Assembly (NCBI GenBank): GCA_026418015.1
Contig: JAOACE010000027.1
Span: 1 to 64,000 of the forward strand
DNA: 64,000 bases
Source: Leptospiraceae bacterium
GTDB taxonomy: Bacteria; Spirochaetota; Leptospiria; Leptospirales; Leptonemataceae
Direction of reading: 5' to 3'
The notes below the pieces were generated by a model. The model saw nothing but the letters and a program-made list of their open reading frames with translations. It was not told the origin of the DNA and searched no databases. Positions within the stretch are counted from its first letter, which is position 1, and each line of letters starts with the position of its first letter. Below are positions 53,304 to 62,902 of the stretch, piece by piece. The position numbers and the translations under genes are program-made.

Positions 53304-53735
53304 CTATTTATCAAAAACATATTTATCGAAGCCAAAATAATTAAAAACAATTATGATTGCAATACTTAATACAGTAGAAACGAGAAAATGTAATCCTAAT
53401 GTATCGAAAATGTAAAATGCAATAAACCGTAAAATCAAAGAACCAGCCATAATTGTATGATACCTAAAAATTTTATAAAAAAAAGAACCTGTATTCCCTT
53501 TCCAGGTAAAATTATCGTGGATAAAAAACGATATGATTACCATTAACTCTGTGGTAACTATATTAGCTACATTGTTTTGGATTTGGGAATTCTTGGAAAA
53601 AGGAATTTTAAAAATTAAGTAAGCTAATATCAAATTAATACCAAAAATAATAGAACCATTGATAATATACAAAAATTTTTTATTATGAATATAAGCTTTT
53701 AAGAAAGTGATCAATCTTACTTTTAAATTTTTCAT
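53304..53735 (-). CDS. GtrA-like membrane protein
   Basis: A 143-residue protein with four hydrophobic helices: about 20-40, 59-74, 93-111 and 116-134. The GtrA hallmarks are FIHDNFTWKG between helices two and three, and FNYFGFDKYVF at the C-terminus. GtrA proteins are thought to flip lipid-linked sugars. It is 10 bases upstream of the glycosyltransferase gene. Confidence 0.85.
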   Translation of the reverse strand: MKNLKVRLITFLKAYIHNKKFLYIINGSIIFGINLILAYLIFKIPFSKNSQIQNNVANIVTTELMVIISFFIHDNFTWKGNTGSFFYKIFRYHTIMAGSLILRFIAFYIFDTLGLHFLVSTVLSIAIIIVFNYFGFDKYVFDK

Positions 53736-53892
53736 CTTTAATTTTAATTTTTACCATTAAAATGATTTTATTTGCACCTTCAATTTATTTTTATATTGAT
53801 TGATAATGAATCTAATTTAAAATTTAAATTTTTTGGTTGAATTTTTTTTAAATTTTTTTTTAATGTTATTACTTTAAAAAATAGGGGGAGTT

Positions 53893-55860
53893 ATGACACA
53901 AGTATTGGAAAAAATCGAAGCAACGGAGCTTACGCTTGCGAATTTGCCTAAGGAAGAGCCCAGAACCTTTTATGAAATGTATTTAAGAGCAGAAAGGTTA
54001 AATCCAAACGTAAAAAGTTTTTTAAGAAGAAGAGGGGATGGAGTTATATACGGATATACCTTCCCAGAATTAAGAAGAATGGTAGAAGAAATTGCTGCTG
54101 GATTTCGAGAAATTGGATTAGAAAAAGGGGATAGGGTTTTGTTTTTATGCGATAACTCAAATCATTGGATGGTAGTAAATACAGGAATTATTACTTCTGG
54201 TGGCATATGTGTTCCAAGGGCGACAGATGTTACAGACGAAGATATTAAATACATAGCAAACCACGCGGAAGTAAAGTTTGCCATTGTTCAAAACCAGAAA
54301 ACCTACAATAAATTGGTGGGACTATTAAACGAAACACCTACTCTAAAACGCGAAAATATTTTTATTCTAGAAGACGAAAAGTTCTTTTTGTTAAAAAATA
54401 GTCCTCTTTCTGTTTACGATAGCATCATGTTAAGAGGTCAGAAGAAATTAGAGAAAGATCCAAATTATGTAATGTTACTTAACCAAGAATTAAACCCAGA
54501 AGAAATGTCTATTATTATCTATACAAGTGGTACGACAGGCACTCCCAAAGGGGTGATGTTAACACAAAAGGGATGGATTACCTCTGCAAGAAGAAGCTTA
54601 GAAAAATTAGATATTCGACCAGGGGATACCGCAATCAGTTTATTACCACCATGGCATGCATTCGAACAAATTGTTGAATATAGCTTTGTGTATTTACCTA
54701 TCCCTTTTATGATAACAGATATAAACAACCTAAGACAAGATCTGGTAGATTTTAAACCAGCCATTATGCCTTCTGTTCCAAGAATTTGGGAAAATTTATA
54801 CAATGGAATTATGTCGAAAATCAAGAAGGAATCTCCAGCAAAACAGAAGATATTCAATTTTTTCTTAAAAATAGGAGAAATTTGGCATAAAAATCGATGT
54901 ATCGTAGGAGGTTATGATTTCCAGATTGAAAAGAAAAATTTTATCAAAGATTTATGGGACAGGACTATCGCGTTAATCATTTTAATTTTGATTTTGCCGT
55001 TAAAACTACTTTCTTTAAAGGTTTTTCAACCAATTAAAGCAGCATTAGGTGGAAGGTTTAGAGCATCTCTTTCTGGTGGTAGTGCATTGCCAGAGGTGGT
55101 AGATCGATTCTTGTCTGCTATTGGGTTGGATGTTGCAGAAGGTTATGGTATGACAGAATCCTCCGGGGTGATTTCTGTAAGGGATTTCGATAAACCAACA
55201 CCTGGCACGATTGGAACCCCTTTGGCTGGATACGAAATCAAACTAAAAGACGATAAAGGAAATGACGTAAAACACATACCAGGAGCAAAAGGTACCTTAT
55301 GGATAAAAGGACCTCAAGTAACATTAGGATATTATAAACGCGAAGATTTGAATAAAGTGGTATTTGATCAAGATGGTTTTTTTGACACAGGCGATTTAAT
55401 GCGAATTAATTGGAGAGGTCAGTTATTTTTTGCAGGTAGAGCAAAAGATACCATTGTTCTAGCGGGTGGAGAAAATGTAGAACCTTTACCCATAGAAGAT
55501 AAATTATTACAAAGTGAATATATCGATCAGGTAATGGTAGTAGGAGACGAAAAGAAAACCTTAGGTGCGTTGATTGTTCCCAACTTCGAATTAGTAAAAC
55601 AAAAAGTACCGAATGCTCCAGAGGACTTAACCAAATGGAATGATCATCCCGAGATTCGCCAAATCTTTAGAGAAGAAATTGCACGTTTAATCAATCCGAA
55701 AAATGGGTTTAAATCTTTTGAATTGGTTCCTAAGGATACTTTTTACATTGTTCCAAGGCAATTTGATCTAGAAACAGAAATGACGAGAACATTAAAATTA
55801 AAAAGACCTGTTGTAAAAGAACACTTTAAGAAAGAAATTGATGCAATGTATAAATCCTGA
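53893..55860 (+). CDS. Long-chain fatty acyl-CoA synthetase (FadD15/FAA type)
   Basis: A 655-residue AMP-forming ligase that activates long-chain fatty acids. P-loop YTSGTTGTPKGVMLT near 211, LPPWHAFEQ near 253, GGSALPEVVDRFL near 395, the adenylate signature EGYGMTESSG near 416 and TGDLMRINWRGQLFFAGRAKDTIV near 497. The hydrophobic insertion near 362-378 (ILILILPLKLL) marks the FAA1/FadD15 subgroup, and the end with LKRPVVKEHFKKEID is typical. A GGGGGAG site precedes the ATG. It can feed beta-oxidation or lipid synthesis. Confidence 0.93.
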   Translation: MTQVLEKIEATELTLANLPKEEPRTFYEMYLRAERLNPNVKSFLRRRGDGVIYGYTFPELRRMVEEIAAGFREIGLEKGDRVLFLCDNSNHWMVVNTGIITSGGICVPRATDVTDEDIKYIANHAEVKFAIVQNQKTYNKLVGLLNETPTLKRENIFILEDEKFFLLKNSPLSVYDSIMLRGQKKLEKDPNYVMLLNQELNPEEMSIIIYTSGTTGTPKGVMLTQKGWITSARRSLEKLDIRPGDTAISLLPPWHAFEQIVEYSFVYLPIPFMITDINNLRQDLVDFKPAIMPSVPRIWENLYNGIMSKIKKESPAKQKIFNFFLKIGEIWHKNRCIVGGYDFQIEKKNFIKDLWDRTIALIILILILPLKLLSLKVFQPIKAALGGRFRASLSGGSALPEVVDRFLSAIGLDVAEGYGMTESSGVISVRDFDKPTPGTIGTPLAGYEIKLKDDKGNDVKHIPGAKGTLWIKGPQVTLGYYKREDLNKVVFDQDGFFDTGDLMRINWRGQLFFAGRAKDTIVLAGGENVEPLPIEDKLLQSEYIDQVMVVGDEKKTLGALIVPNFELVKQKVPNAPEDLTKWNDHPEIRQIFREEIARLINPKNGFKSFELVPKDTFYIVPRQFDLETEMTRTLKLKRPVVKEHFKKEIDAMYKS

Positions 55861-55862
55861 TT

Positions 55863-55886
55863 AAAGCGATCACCCATGATCGCTTT
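55863..55886. terminator. Bidirectional rho-independent terminator
   Basis: A 10-bp stem AAAGCGATCA/TGATCGCTTT with a 4-base loop, then ATTTTAT on the plus side. It sits between the convergent long-chain and short-type acyl-CoA synthetase genes and can stop both transcripts. Confidence 0.88.
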
Positions 55887-55889
55887 ATT

Positions 55890-57410
55890 TTATATTTTAA
55901 AGTCATACTCTTTTTTTAGTAAGTTTTTTAATACTTTACCCGAATTATTCCGCGGAAGCTCTTTTAAAAAAATCACTCTTCTGGGTATCTTATAATCTGC
56001 TAGATGTTTTTTGCAGTAGTTGATTACATCGTTTTCTGTTAAAGTATGATCTTGTTCACGTACGACAAATGCAGTAATTAGTGTAATATCTTTGTTTTTT
56101 TGGATTTCGCACACCGATGCTTCGTGTATATAGGGATGTTGTTCTAAGATTTTTTCGATTTCTAAAGGAGATACTCTATAACCAAAAACCTTCATTAAAT
56201 CGTTATTCCTTCCTTGGAACCAATAATATCCATCTTTATCTCTATAAGCTAAATCTCCTCCAATAAACCAATCATCGCGAAAGACCAAAGCTTCTTCTTC
56301 TGGACGATTAAGATATCTTATCATAAGTCCAGGATCACTTTTGTGAACAGCAATTAAGCCCACTTCATTTATGGGTAATTCTTCTGTGCTAGAAGAATCA
56401 ACAGAAATAATACGAACATTCCTACCTTTTTGTGGTTTACCAGGACTTCCAGGTTTTGTAGGAACATTTGGACCAGAACTAATATAAGTAGAGATTTCTG
56501 TCATCCCTAATGCTTCGTAGAGAGGTCTTTGGGTAATTTCTGTCCATTGCTTCCATAAGTCTGGTTTTAATGCTTCACCAGCAGTTAAGCAATGCCTTAA
56601 TGTCTTAATGGATTTTAACTCTTTGGAATAATATTTTAAAATCCTTCTGTATAAACTTGGAACAGTAGCAAATACAGAAACAGGATAATGATTCAAGATC
56701 CATGTCCAAATCTCTAAGTGTTTTCTAGCACTACCAACTAAGATAGTTGTTCCGCCATTCGACCATACATCCATCACTCCAACACCTAATGTATAGGTCC
56801 AGTTTAGTTCTCCAGCATGAAGTAGTACATCTGTTGGTTGAATATCCATCCATTCTTTTTGTATAGGAATTCTTCCAAGTATATTTCTTTGTGCATGTAT
56901 TACGCCTTTGGGTTTACCTGTTGTTCCAGAAGTGTAGATCATAAAAGCTGGATCATCGTAAAAAGTAGGATAGATTTTTTTATTTATTATGTTTATATTA
57001 TAAATTTCTTTTAATAATGAATTTGCTTCGAATATTTGGATATTTTTGTTTATTACTGGTAGTTCTAAGGATTCGTAGATGATGATATATGGATTTGCAT
57101 CATGGATTAAAAATTCAACCTCTTCTTTTGTTAACATACGCGAAATAGGAATGGGGATAAATCCAGCCAATATACTTCCTAAAAAATAAAAAATCACATT
57201 CGGATTCGAAGGCATTCGTAGTAGAATATATTGATCTTTTTGGGGAATTTTGAATTGCGAAAGGTAAAAAGCAATTTTATAAAGTTTTTCGAATATTTCT
57301 TCGTAGGTAAAAGTTAAGATTTCTTGCTGACTTTCGATGTATATAAGAGCAGTTTTTTTTAGGTTGGATTGATTTTTTTGTATAATATATTCTGATAGGT
57401 TCAATTCCAT
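55890..57410 (-). CDS. Acyl-CoA synthetase (AMP-forming), medium-chain or aryl type
   Basis: A 506-residue adenylating enzyme. P-loop YTSGTTGKPKGVIHA near 162, LTAGEALKPDLWKQW near 272, EALGMTEIS near 298, IGGDLAYRDKDGYYWFQGRNNDLMKVFGYRVSP near 388 and catalytic Lys in NNSGKVLKN near the C-terminus. The 'GEALKPD' version and overall length resemble acetyl-CoA/benzoate-CoA ligase relatives rather than long-chain ligases, so the substrate may be a medium-chain or aromatic acid. It is followed by an adenosine deaminase gene upstream on the same strand. Confidence 0.85.
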   Translation of the reverse strand: MELNLSEYIIQKNQSNLKKTALIYIESQQEILTFTYEEIFEKLYKIAFYLSQFKIPQKDQYILLRMPSNPNVIFYFLGSILAGFIPIPISRMLTKEEVEFLIHDANPYIIIYESLELPVINKNIQIFEANSLLKEIYNINIINKKIYPTFYDDPAFMIYTSGTTGKPKGVIHAQRNILGRIPIQKEWMDIQPTDVLLHAGELNWTYTLGVGVMDVWSNGGTTILVGSARKHLEIWTWILNHYPVSVFATVPSLYRRILKYYSKELKSIKTLRHCLTAGEALKPDLWKQWTEITQRPLYEALGMTEISTYISSGPNVPTKPGSPGKPQKGRNVRIISVDSSSTEELPINEVGLIAVHKSDPGLMIRYLNRPEEEALVFRDDWFIGGDLAYRDKDGYYWFQGRNNDLMKVFGYRVSPLEIEKILEQHPYIHEASVCEIQKNKDITLITAFVVREQDHTLTENDVINYCKKHLADYKIPRRVIFLKELPRNNSGKVLKNLLKKEYDFKI

Positions 57411-57434
57411 AAATTATAAATTTTTTTATAGAAT

Positions 57435-58721
57435 TTAAGAATCGATCGATTTTTTATTTTGAATCATTTTTAAAAGATTCATACTACAAAAAGCCTGGTT
57501 GTTTTTTTTGATTTGTTCGATATACGAAGGATTTTCCACCATGTTTTTTGCAATTTGGAATTCTTTTTCTAAAGATGTGTTAAAGATACTCGGATCATCA
57601 GCACCTAAGCAAACACAAAATTGATGTTTTTCGAAAAAAGGAAGTGGAGAAAACCCAGATATCGCCAAGTTTGATGTAGGACAACTTTCTATAATTGCTG
57701 ATCTTTTGAGTTTTTCGACACAAAAATTTAAAAAATCCAAATATAGCTTTAATTCTTTTTCTTTATAAAAAATTTCTATTGTTTCTTGGGAATGATTTTT
57801 AACGCGTTCAATTTCTTGTTTTACATAATCGATGGGGATCCATTGGTTTTCGATTTCGTAGAGTTGTTCTAAAAACATTAGATGGTCTAAACGTTCTTTT
57901 GTATGTTCAATATAGGTTTGATTTGCTACTTTTGTTTCGTCGTAAGCAAGTGCAACTGCATGTCCAATACGATGAACCCCCATTTGATGAGCCCATAGAA
58001 TCCATCTTACAGCACTTGCAGGTGTTTTATTACCAAGTATTTCTCCTACGTGATATAATAGGACAAATTGTTTATCTTTTTTTACAGTTTCGATAAAATC
58101 GAATTTGTTTATAGGCGAATCATTTTCTTCGTTACCTGCAAAATCAATTCCCACTAAAATATCGTTTGGAAATTCTTTTTGTATTTCTTTTAATATTTGG
58201 TATTGCCATTCGTAATTGGGATATTCTCGGTTTAAAGAAATAATTAATTTCGAAATCTTCGAAGGGTTTTTGTTTGTTTCTTTAAAACCTTCTATTAGGG
58301 CTAATGTTTTTTCTTTAAATTCATTGGCAGAAGCTTTTGGACTAAACATCATTCGATATTCGCTGTAATATTCTTTTTGTTTATGAAAAACCCTTAAAGC
58401 AATTTCTTTTAATTCTTCCGGGTCTGTATGTGATAATGCGATAATAAAATCGAAACACAACTGAAAGTGCAAAAAGTTTTTGGGTTTAGAAGAATCAAAA
58501 ACATAATAAGAACGAAGAATATTTTTTTGGTTTTCGTTAAGCTTAGGTGTCTGAAAAATTTGATTTTGGTATAAAAACTCAATATTAGGATATGCTTTGT
58601 GTAATTTATAGAAGGAATTTTTATAAATTTCCCAACGAGGAGGTTTACGACTGCCCAACCAGTTTAAGTCATCTTCGTCAAGACAACCATAAAGATGGGT
58701 ATGAACTTCGTATAAATTCAT
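57435..58721 (-). CDS. Adenosine deaminase-family amidohydrolase
   Basis: A 428-residue TIM-barrel amidohydrolase. Zinc ligands H7 and H9 in VHTHLYG, GIDFAGNE near 192, YHVGEILG near 219 (zinc His and catalytic Glu), RIGHAVAL near 246, ESCPTSNL near 351 and CLGADDPSIF near 379 (final metal Asp) match adenosine deaminase. It is longer than usual (about 330-350), mainly from insertions at about 35-100 and 260-330. It would convert adenosine to inosine in purine salvage, or a related substrate. The start overlaps the stop of a tiny upstream gene. Confidence 0.82.
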   Translation of the reverse strand: MNLYEVHTHLYGCLDEDDLNWLGSRKPPRWEIYKNSFYKLHKAYPNIEFLYQNQIFQTPKLNENQKNILRSYYVFDSSKPKNFLHFQLCFDFIIALSHTDPEELKEIALRVFHKQKEYYSEYRMMFSPKASANEFKEKTLALIEGFKETNKNPSKISKLIISLNREYPNYEWQYQILKEIQKEFPNDILVGIDFAGNEENDSPINKFDFIETVKKDKQFVLLYHVGEILGNKTPASAVRWILWAHQMGVHRIGHAVALAYDETKVANQTYIEHTKERLDHLMFLEQLYEIENQWIPIDYVKQEIERVKNHSQETIEIFYKEKELKLYLDFLNFCVEKLKRSAIIESCPTSNLAISGFSPLPFFEKHQFCVCLGADDPSIFNTSLEKEFQIAKNMVENPSYIEQIKKNNQAFCSMNLLKMIQNKKSIDS

Positions 58722-58861
58722 TCTTTTTCTTTTTTTGTTTCTCGAACCTTGATAAAATCTTTTTTTGGTTTGTCCTCTGCTAAATCGATTTCTATAGTGG
58801 GTTTCTCTTTTTCTGTTTTATTTTCTTTTTCTTCTTCTGATGGTTTGTTTTCTTCCGCCAT
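58718..58861 (-). CDS. Short highly charged peptide gene
   Basis: The ATG at 58861 opens a 47-residue frame ending in TGA that overlaps the adenosine deaminase ATG (ATGA). The product is nearly all Glu, Lys and Asp, with an IEIDLAEDKPKKDFIKV centre. No family is recognised and no good ribosome binding site is present. The overlap with the next start, as at other junctions in this window, is the main reason to list it. It may be a translated leader or a disordered small protein. Confidence 0.4.
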   Translation of the reverse strand: MAEENKPSEEEKENKTEKEKPTIEIDLAEDKPKKDFIKVRETKKEKE

Positions 58862-58972
58862 GTAATATAATTTATCATGATTTATATTTTTGTAAAGAAA
58901 AATTTGATTTAATAAAAATCGCACAAACAATAATAAGTATTTAATATTTCAAAAATATAAATAAAAAATAGT

Positions 58973-59006
58973 TTTGATAATTCTTTTTCGGTAAAGAATT
59001 ATCAAA
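58973..59006 (-). terminator. Long perfect hairpin, terminator of the upstream small gene
   Basis: A perfect 14-bp inverted repeat, TTTGATAATTCTTT/AAAGAATTATCAAA, with a 6-base loop (TTCGGT on the plus strand). On the minus strand it is followed by ACTATTTTTTATTT, so it can end the 59059-59580 transcript, whose stop lies 52 bases before it. Confidence 0.6.
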
Positions 59007-59058
59007 GGAATAGAATTTGTAAGTAAAATATATAAATAGTTATATAATAATTATATAA

Positions 59059-59580
59059 TCAATAGAATTGATCAAAAAAACTACAAAAAATTTGCCTTGT
59101 TTGATATGTTCCTTGTTTTTTGTATAAATAATTATTTAACCATCTTTCATCAGCTAATTCTTCGTTGTTATTGAATAAATTTTCAAAATTAAGAACTGGT
59201 AAAGGGATTAAAGGAATTATGTCGTATCCTTGGGATTGCATTTCCCAGTCGAGCATGATTCGAATCAACGCACTGATGGAATAACCGATGAAATGTCGCA
59301 TTTCGAACAGTTTGCTCCAAAGAACAGGATTTATATAAATGCTCCATCTTCGATAAGTTTTTGTTCTTGGTTGATAATTTGCTGTTTCTGTTTTCTTGGT
59401 AGCAGGGATTCTTATTTCGTAAAGATAGTTCAAATATTTACTCAAAAGATAATGAATCGTATGGTTGTAGTCTCCATTAAAACGTATGTCAGAAATTTCT
59501 TTTAAAAATTCATAATGTCTTGGTTCTAAATTGATGCATACACGATAAAAAAATTTTGTTGTATATCGATCTTGCCTCAT
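59059..59580 (-). CDS. Putative DNA-binding protein with two ribbon-helix-helix-like units
   Basis: A 173-residue protein. Two segments have a similar layout of a short strand followed by two helices: YRVCINLEPRHYEFLKEISD, continuing to the NHTIHYLLSKYL helix (about 12-54), and WSIYINPVLWSKLFEMRHFI, continuing to SISALIRIMLDWEM (about 80-116). This is what a tandem ribbon-helix-helix protein would look like. The second segment also recalls the Leptospira DUF1564 family, so this may be a member. The C-terminus (about 120-173) is unlike either. It is monocistronic, with a hairpin after it. The assignment is by shape only. Confidence 0.45.
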   Translation of the reverse strand: MRQDRYTTKFFYRVCINLEPRHYEFLKEISDIRFNGDYNHTIHYLLSKYLNYLYEIRIPATKKTETANYQPRTKTYRRWSIYINPVLWSKLFEMRHFIGYSISALIRIMLDWEMQSQGYDIIPLIPLPVLNFENLFNNNEELADERWLNNYLYKKQGTYQTRQIFCSFFDQFY

Positions 59581-59659
59581 AAAAAATATAATCTATCTTT
59601 TGCAAAATTTTATCATAAAAAAAATCAATTTCAGGATAATTTGATTCGATACTCAAAAA

Positions 59660-62092
59660 TTATAGAATAATTACGGCTTTTACTAAGTCTTCGTCTAAGG
59701 CTTCGATTCGAAATCCTAATTTTTCGCAGACTTTTATCATCGCGGTGTTTTCTTTTAGGATGATCCCATAGATGATTTGTCGATTTTCTTTTCTTCCAAT
59801 TTCTATCAGTTTCGATAAGAGTTTTTTTCCTAATCCTAAACCTTGATATTGATCAGCAATTAATATAGCAAATTCCGATTCTTTGGTATAAGGATGATGC
59901 GAAAGTCGACCTACTCCTAATATTTTGTTTTCTTCTGGATCGAATGCAACAATGGCTATTTCTCTGTCATAGTCTAAAAAACAGATTTTGATGAGTCTTT
60001 CGTGTGTTATGCGGTGTTTTAATTCTAACGGTTGTAAGTATCTATGGTATACACTTTCCTCAGATAACTCATAATGAAATTGAATAATCAAAGGTTCATC
60101 TTCTGGTTTGATGGGTCTTATAATGATTTGTTTATTATTTTTTAATTTATATGGCTCAATGTATTTTTTAGGATAGGGACGTATTACAGGTGGTTTATAT
60201 TCAGAAGAAAAATGATCTGGATGATACAAAACTACTTTTGCTTTAAAAATATTATAAGTATTTTTATAAAAATTAATATAAAAATTTATATATTTTATTT
60301 GTGGAAATTCTATAATAAAATCACTCAGATGAACTAACAATATTTCTAAATTCGAAATCAAACTTTTTTTGTTTTTAATTGTATTATACTCTAAAGAAGA
60401 TTCTATGATTCTTTTTGCTAATGTACTATTCAAAGGAACTAGACCATAGTTGATGTTCGAAAAAGGCATATGGATCATTTTATAAAAGATTATAGGACCT
60501 AAGATGGGTTCAATAAAACATCCCATTTGTATGTAATTTTCCGATTTTAAATCAGGGTTGACTAAAAAGTTCGCATACGAAATAAATTTTAAACTTTCTT
60601 CTGTTGTTAGGGTAATGGATGTTTTATGCGTTAATCTCTCCAAATTTGATAAATATTCTAATAATTTTATATAATTAAATTTTTGTGTATCAATTGGATA
60701 GGGTGTTTCGTATAATGCCCGAATAGAATAATAATATTTATACATATAATAAAAGATTTTTACTGCTAAGTCTGGATATTCAAAAGTGGGGATATGATTT
60801 TTTCTTAATAATTGAATATACTCATAGACGGAACTATCACCCATTAGACAGATCAACAAAGGCTTTTGTAAATGGTTTTTTAATACAATAAGTTTTTCAC
60901 AAAATAAACGATAATCAACATTTCTAAACGGTGATAATATCAATAAGATTCCGTCTTGATTGGGATCTTTATTGAAAATATTTATAATATCTATATAATT
61001 TTCCGTAGAAACATTCCATGGCAGAATCAAAGGATTCGTAATTTTCTTAATGCCGATGTTTTGTTTGATTGTTTTAACACTAAGTTCAGTTAAGGGTTCA
61101 ACTTTTCCTCCAAGTTCTAAGTATTTGTCTAATGCAATTAATGCGGGACCTGTTCCGTTTGCAATTATGGCTAATCGATTATTCCTTGGAATTTCTTGTT
61201 CGGATAATATCTCTGCCATGTAAAATAAATCTTCGATAGAATCTACTCGAAGTATGCCAGATCTTCGAAAAGCTACGTTAAGAATGGCATCTTTTATAGG
61301 ATATCCTGAACGTTCGTTTATAATCTTTTTCGAAAGTAAAAATTTCCCCGATTTTAATACGATGATAGGTTTACTTAGAGAAATCTCTCTTGCAGCAGAT
61401 AAAAAATTAGCTGGATATCGCAATGTTTCTAGATAGATAATAATGCTTTTTGTATGTGCATCATGTCCAAAGTAATCGATCAGTTCTCCTAAATTTACAT
61501 CAATAGAAGAACCTACGCTAACAAAGGCACTAAATCCAATATTTCTTTCTTTTGCCCAATCGATGATTGATGCTCCTAAACTACCACTTTGTGTTAAAAA
61601 TGCAATATTGCCTGGTTTGATTTTTTGTGGAATTATACTTAGATTTAAGTAAGGTGTGATAATTCCTGTTGAATTTGGTCCAATTAAACGTATATTGTTT
61701 TGTCTTAAAATAGATAAAAAGTTTTTTTTGATTTTTTCGTAAATTTTGCTGTTTTCGCGAATACCCCAAGAAATCATCAATATACTTTGAATTTTATTTT
61801 TATTTTCTACACATTCTTGCATGCATAGAAAAACCTTAGGATAATTTTCTGTAAGAATCAAAAGATCAATTTTTTCATCAATTTCTTTTAGGGAAGATTT
61901 ACAGGGAATACCTAAAAACTCCTTTTCTTCGTCGTTGATAAGATATAGCTTACCCGAAAATCCATCTTGAATCAGGTTCTGAATGATTCTTTGCGCGAAC
62001 TCATTTTTCGCGGGAAAAATCGCAATTGATTCTGGATAAAAAAAAGGCGTTAAGCTTTTAATAAATCCATATTTATAATAAATAGGGTTCAC
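59660..62092 (-). CDS. Pat/PatZ-like protein lysine acetyltransferase (ACD-like + GNAT)
   Basis: An 810-residue multi-domain protein in the order CoA-binding (about 15-135), succinyl-CoA-ligase-like (about 135-290), degenerate ATP-grasp (about 445-640) and a C-terminal GNAT acetyltransferase (about 655-805, with acetyl-CoA loop QYQGLGLGKKLL). The ligase part has GPNSTGII and LTQSGSLGASIIDWA. The SHTG stretch carrying the phospho-His of ADP-forming acetyl-CoA synthetases is missing before VAFRRSGILRVDSIEDL, as in PatZ/YfiQ. So it should acetylate proteins rather than make acetyl-CoA, with the dead ligase part sensing a metabolite. It follows the FcpA/B-like gene by 3 bases. Confidence 0.85.
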   Translation of the reverse strand: MNPIYYKYGFIKSLTPFFYPESIAIFPAKNEFAQRIIQNLIQDGFSGKLYLINDEEKEFLGIPCKSSLKEIDEKIDLLILTENYPKVFLCMQECVENKNKIQSILMISWGIRENSKIYEKIKKNFLSILRQNNIRLIGPNSTGIITPYLNLSIIPQKIKPGNIAFLTQSGSLGASIIDWAKERNIGFSAFVSVGSSIDVNLGELIDYFGHDAHTKSIIIYLETLRYPANFLSAAREISLSKPIIVLKSGKFLLSKKIINERSGYPIKDAILNVAFRRSGILRVDSIEDLFYMAEILSEQEIPRNNRLAIIANGTGPALIALDKYLELGGKVEPLTELSVKTIKQNIGIKKITNPLILPWNVSTENYIDIINIFNKDPNQDGILLILSPFRNVDYRLFCEKLIVLKNHLQKPLLICLMGDSSVYEYIQLLRKNHIPTFEYPDLAVKIFYYMYKYYYSIRALYETPYPIDTQKFNYIKLLEYLSNLERLTHKTSITLTTEESLKFISYANFLVNPDLKSENYIQMGCFIEPILGPIIFYKMIHMPFSNINYGLVPLNSTLAKRIIESSLEYNTIKNKKSLISNLEILLVHLSDFIIEFPQIKYINFYINFYKNTYNIFKAKVVLYHPDHFSSEYKPPVIRPYPKKYIEPYKLKNNKQIIIRPIKPEDEPLIIQFHYELSEESVYHRYLQPLELKHRITHERLIKICFLDYDREIAIVAFDPEENKILGVGRLSHHPYTKESEFAILIADQYQGLGLGKKLLSKLIEIGRKENRQIIYGIILKENTAMIKVCEKLGFRIEALDEDLVKAVIIL

Positions 62093-62095
62093 AAC

Positions 62096-62902
62096 TCATA
62101 AAATATCTTTCATCATCTGACGTTCAATTTCTTTTTTTAAAAAATTGTATTGGGGAGAATCCTTTCCATATTGTAAAATCACATATTGCAATAAATTTTT
62201 GTATTTGAGTTTTTTATAATATAGAACAACCTCTTCCGAAGCATTGGATTTCTGGGAAGTTCTTTCTAAATATTGATAACTATATGCTAATATCTTGTAG
62301 GGTTGTGCTTCTTCTTTGTGTTTTTCTCTAAGAGCAAAATATTCTTCTATGGAGGTGATAATGCCAGAGATGTCTTGTAAAGATAATTGTAGTAATACAA
62401 AATGTCTTAATAGATTACTTTTTAGGTTTATATAATATTCTGTTTCTAGAATTTTTGGTGCTTTAATCTTTTCTAAATCTTGTAAACCTTTTATTACATA
62501 GACTTTTGCTTTAATATATGCTTGATTCATAATTTCGTTTTGTTTTTTTTTGATTCTTTCTTGTTTTTCTCTGATTTGCCATTCGTGTTTTTCTGGTAAA
62601 TGTTGATAACTTTCTGGCACTTGATTTGCTTCTTTTTTGGCTTCTTGAATGATTTTCATGGCAACATCATAATTATTTTTAGCCGATTTTAGGTATTTTT
62701 CGGAATTTTTTGGATCGAGTTGATCCAATATCTGTAATTCAGGAAATGTATTAGGAATTTCGTAATCTTTCCAGTTCAATTCGGATTCTTGCTGAATTTC
62801 TGTATCGGGGATTACGTTTTCTTTATGATGTTGTGCCCAAACATTCGAACACAAATAACAAAAGAAAAAAACAACAATTCTGATTTTATTTTGGAACTCC
62901 AT
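62096..62902 (-). CDS. FcpA/FcpB-like flagellar-coiling protein homologue
   Basis: About 268 residues from the ATG at 62902, which opens a signal peptide with cleavage after VWA. The frame continues to an ATG at 63010 that overlaps the photolyase stop, but that adds a hydrophobic N-terminus and is less likely to be used. The mature part is almost all helical. The C-terminal half, with KAKVYVIKGLQDLEKIKAP, ITSIEEYFALREKHKEEAQP, YKILAYSYQYLE and ILQYGKDSPQY, lines up from memory with Leptospira FcpA (which has YGKDSPEY and the same helix spacing). FcpA and FcpB coat the coiled periplasmic flagella. The match is from recollection, not a search. Confidence 0.6.
   Translation of the reverse strand: MEFQNKIRIVVFFFCYLCSNVWAQHHKENVIPDTEIQQESELNWKDYEIPNTFPELQILDQLDPKNSEKYLKSAKNNYDVAMKIIQEAKKEANQVPESYQHLPEKHEWQIREKQERIKKKQNEIMNQAYIKAKVYVIKGLQDLEKIKAPKILETEYYINLKSNLLRHFVLLQLSLQDISGIITSIEEYFALREKHKEEAQPYKILAYSYQYLERTSQKSNASEEVVLYYKKLKYKNLLQYVILQYGKDSPQYNFLKKEIERQMMKDIL

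Noticed and set aside
54519-54857. Minus-strand open frame inside the long-chain acyl-CoA synthetase gene
   Set aside because: Antisense shadow of a gene with full motifs; composition unlike a real protein.
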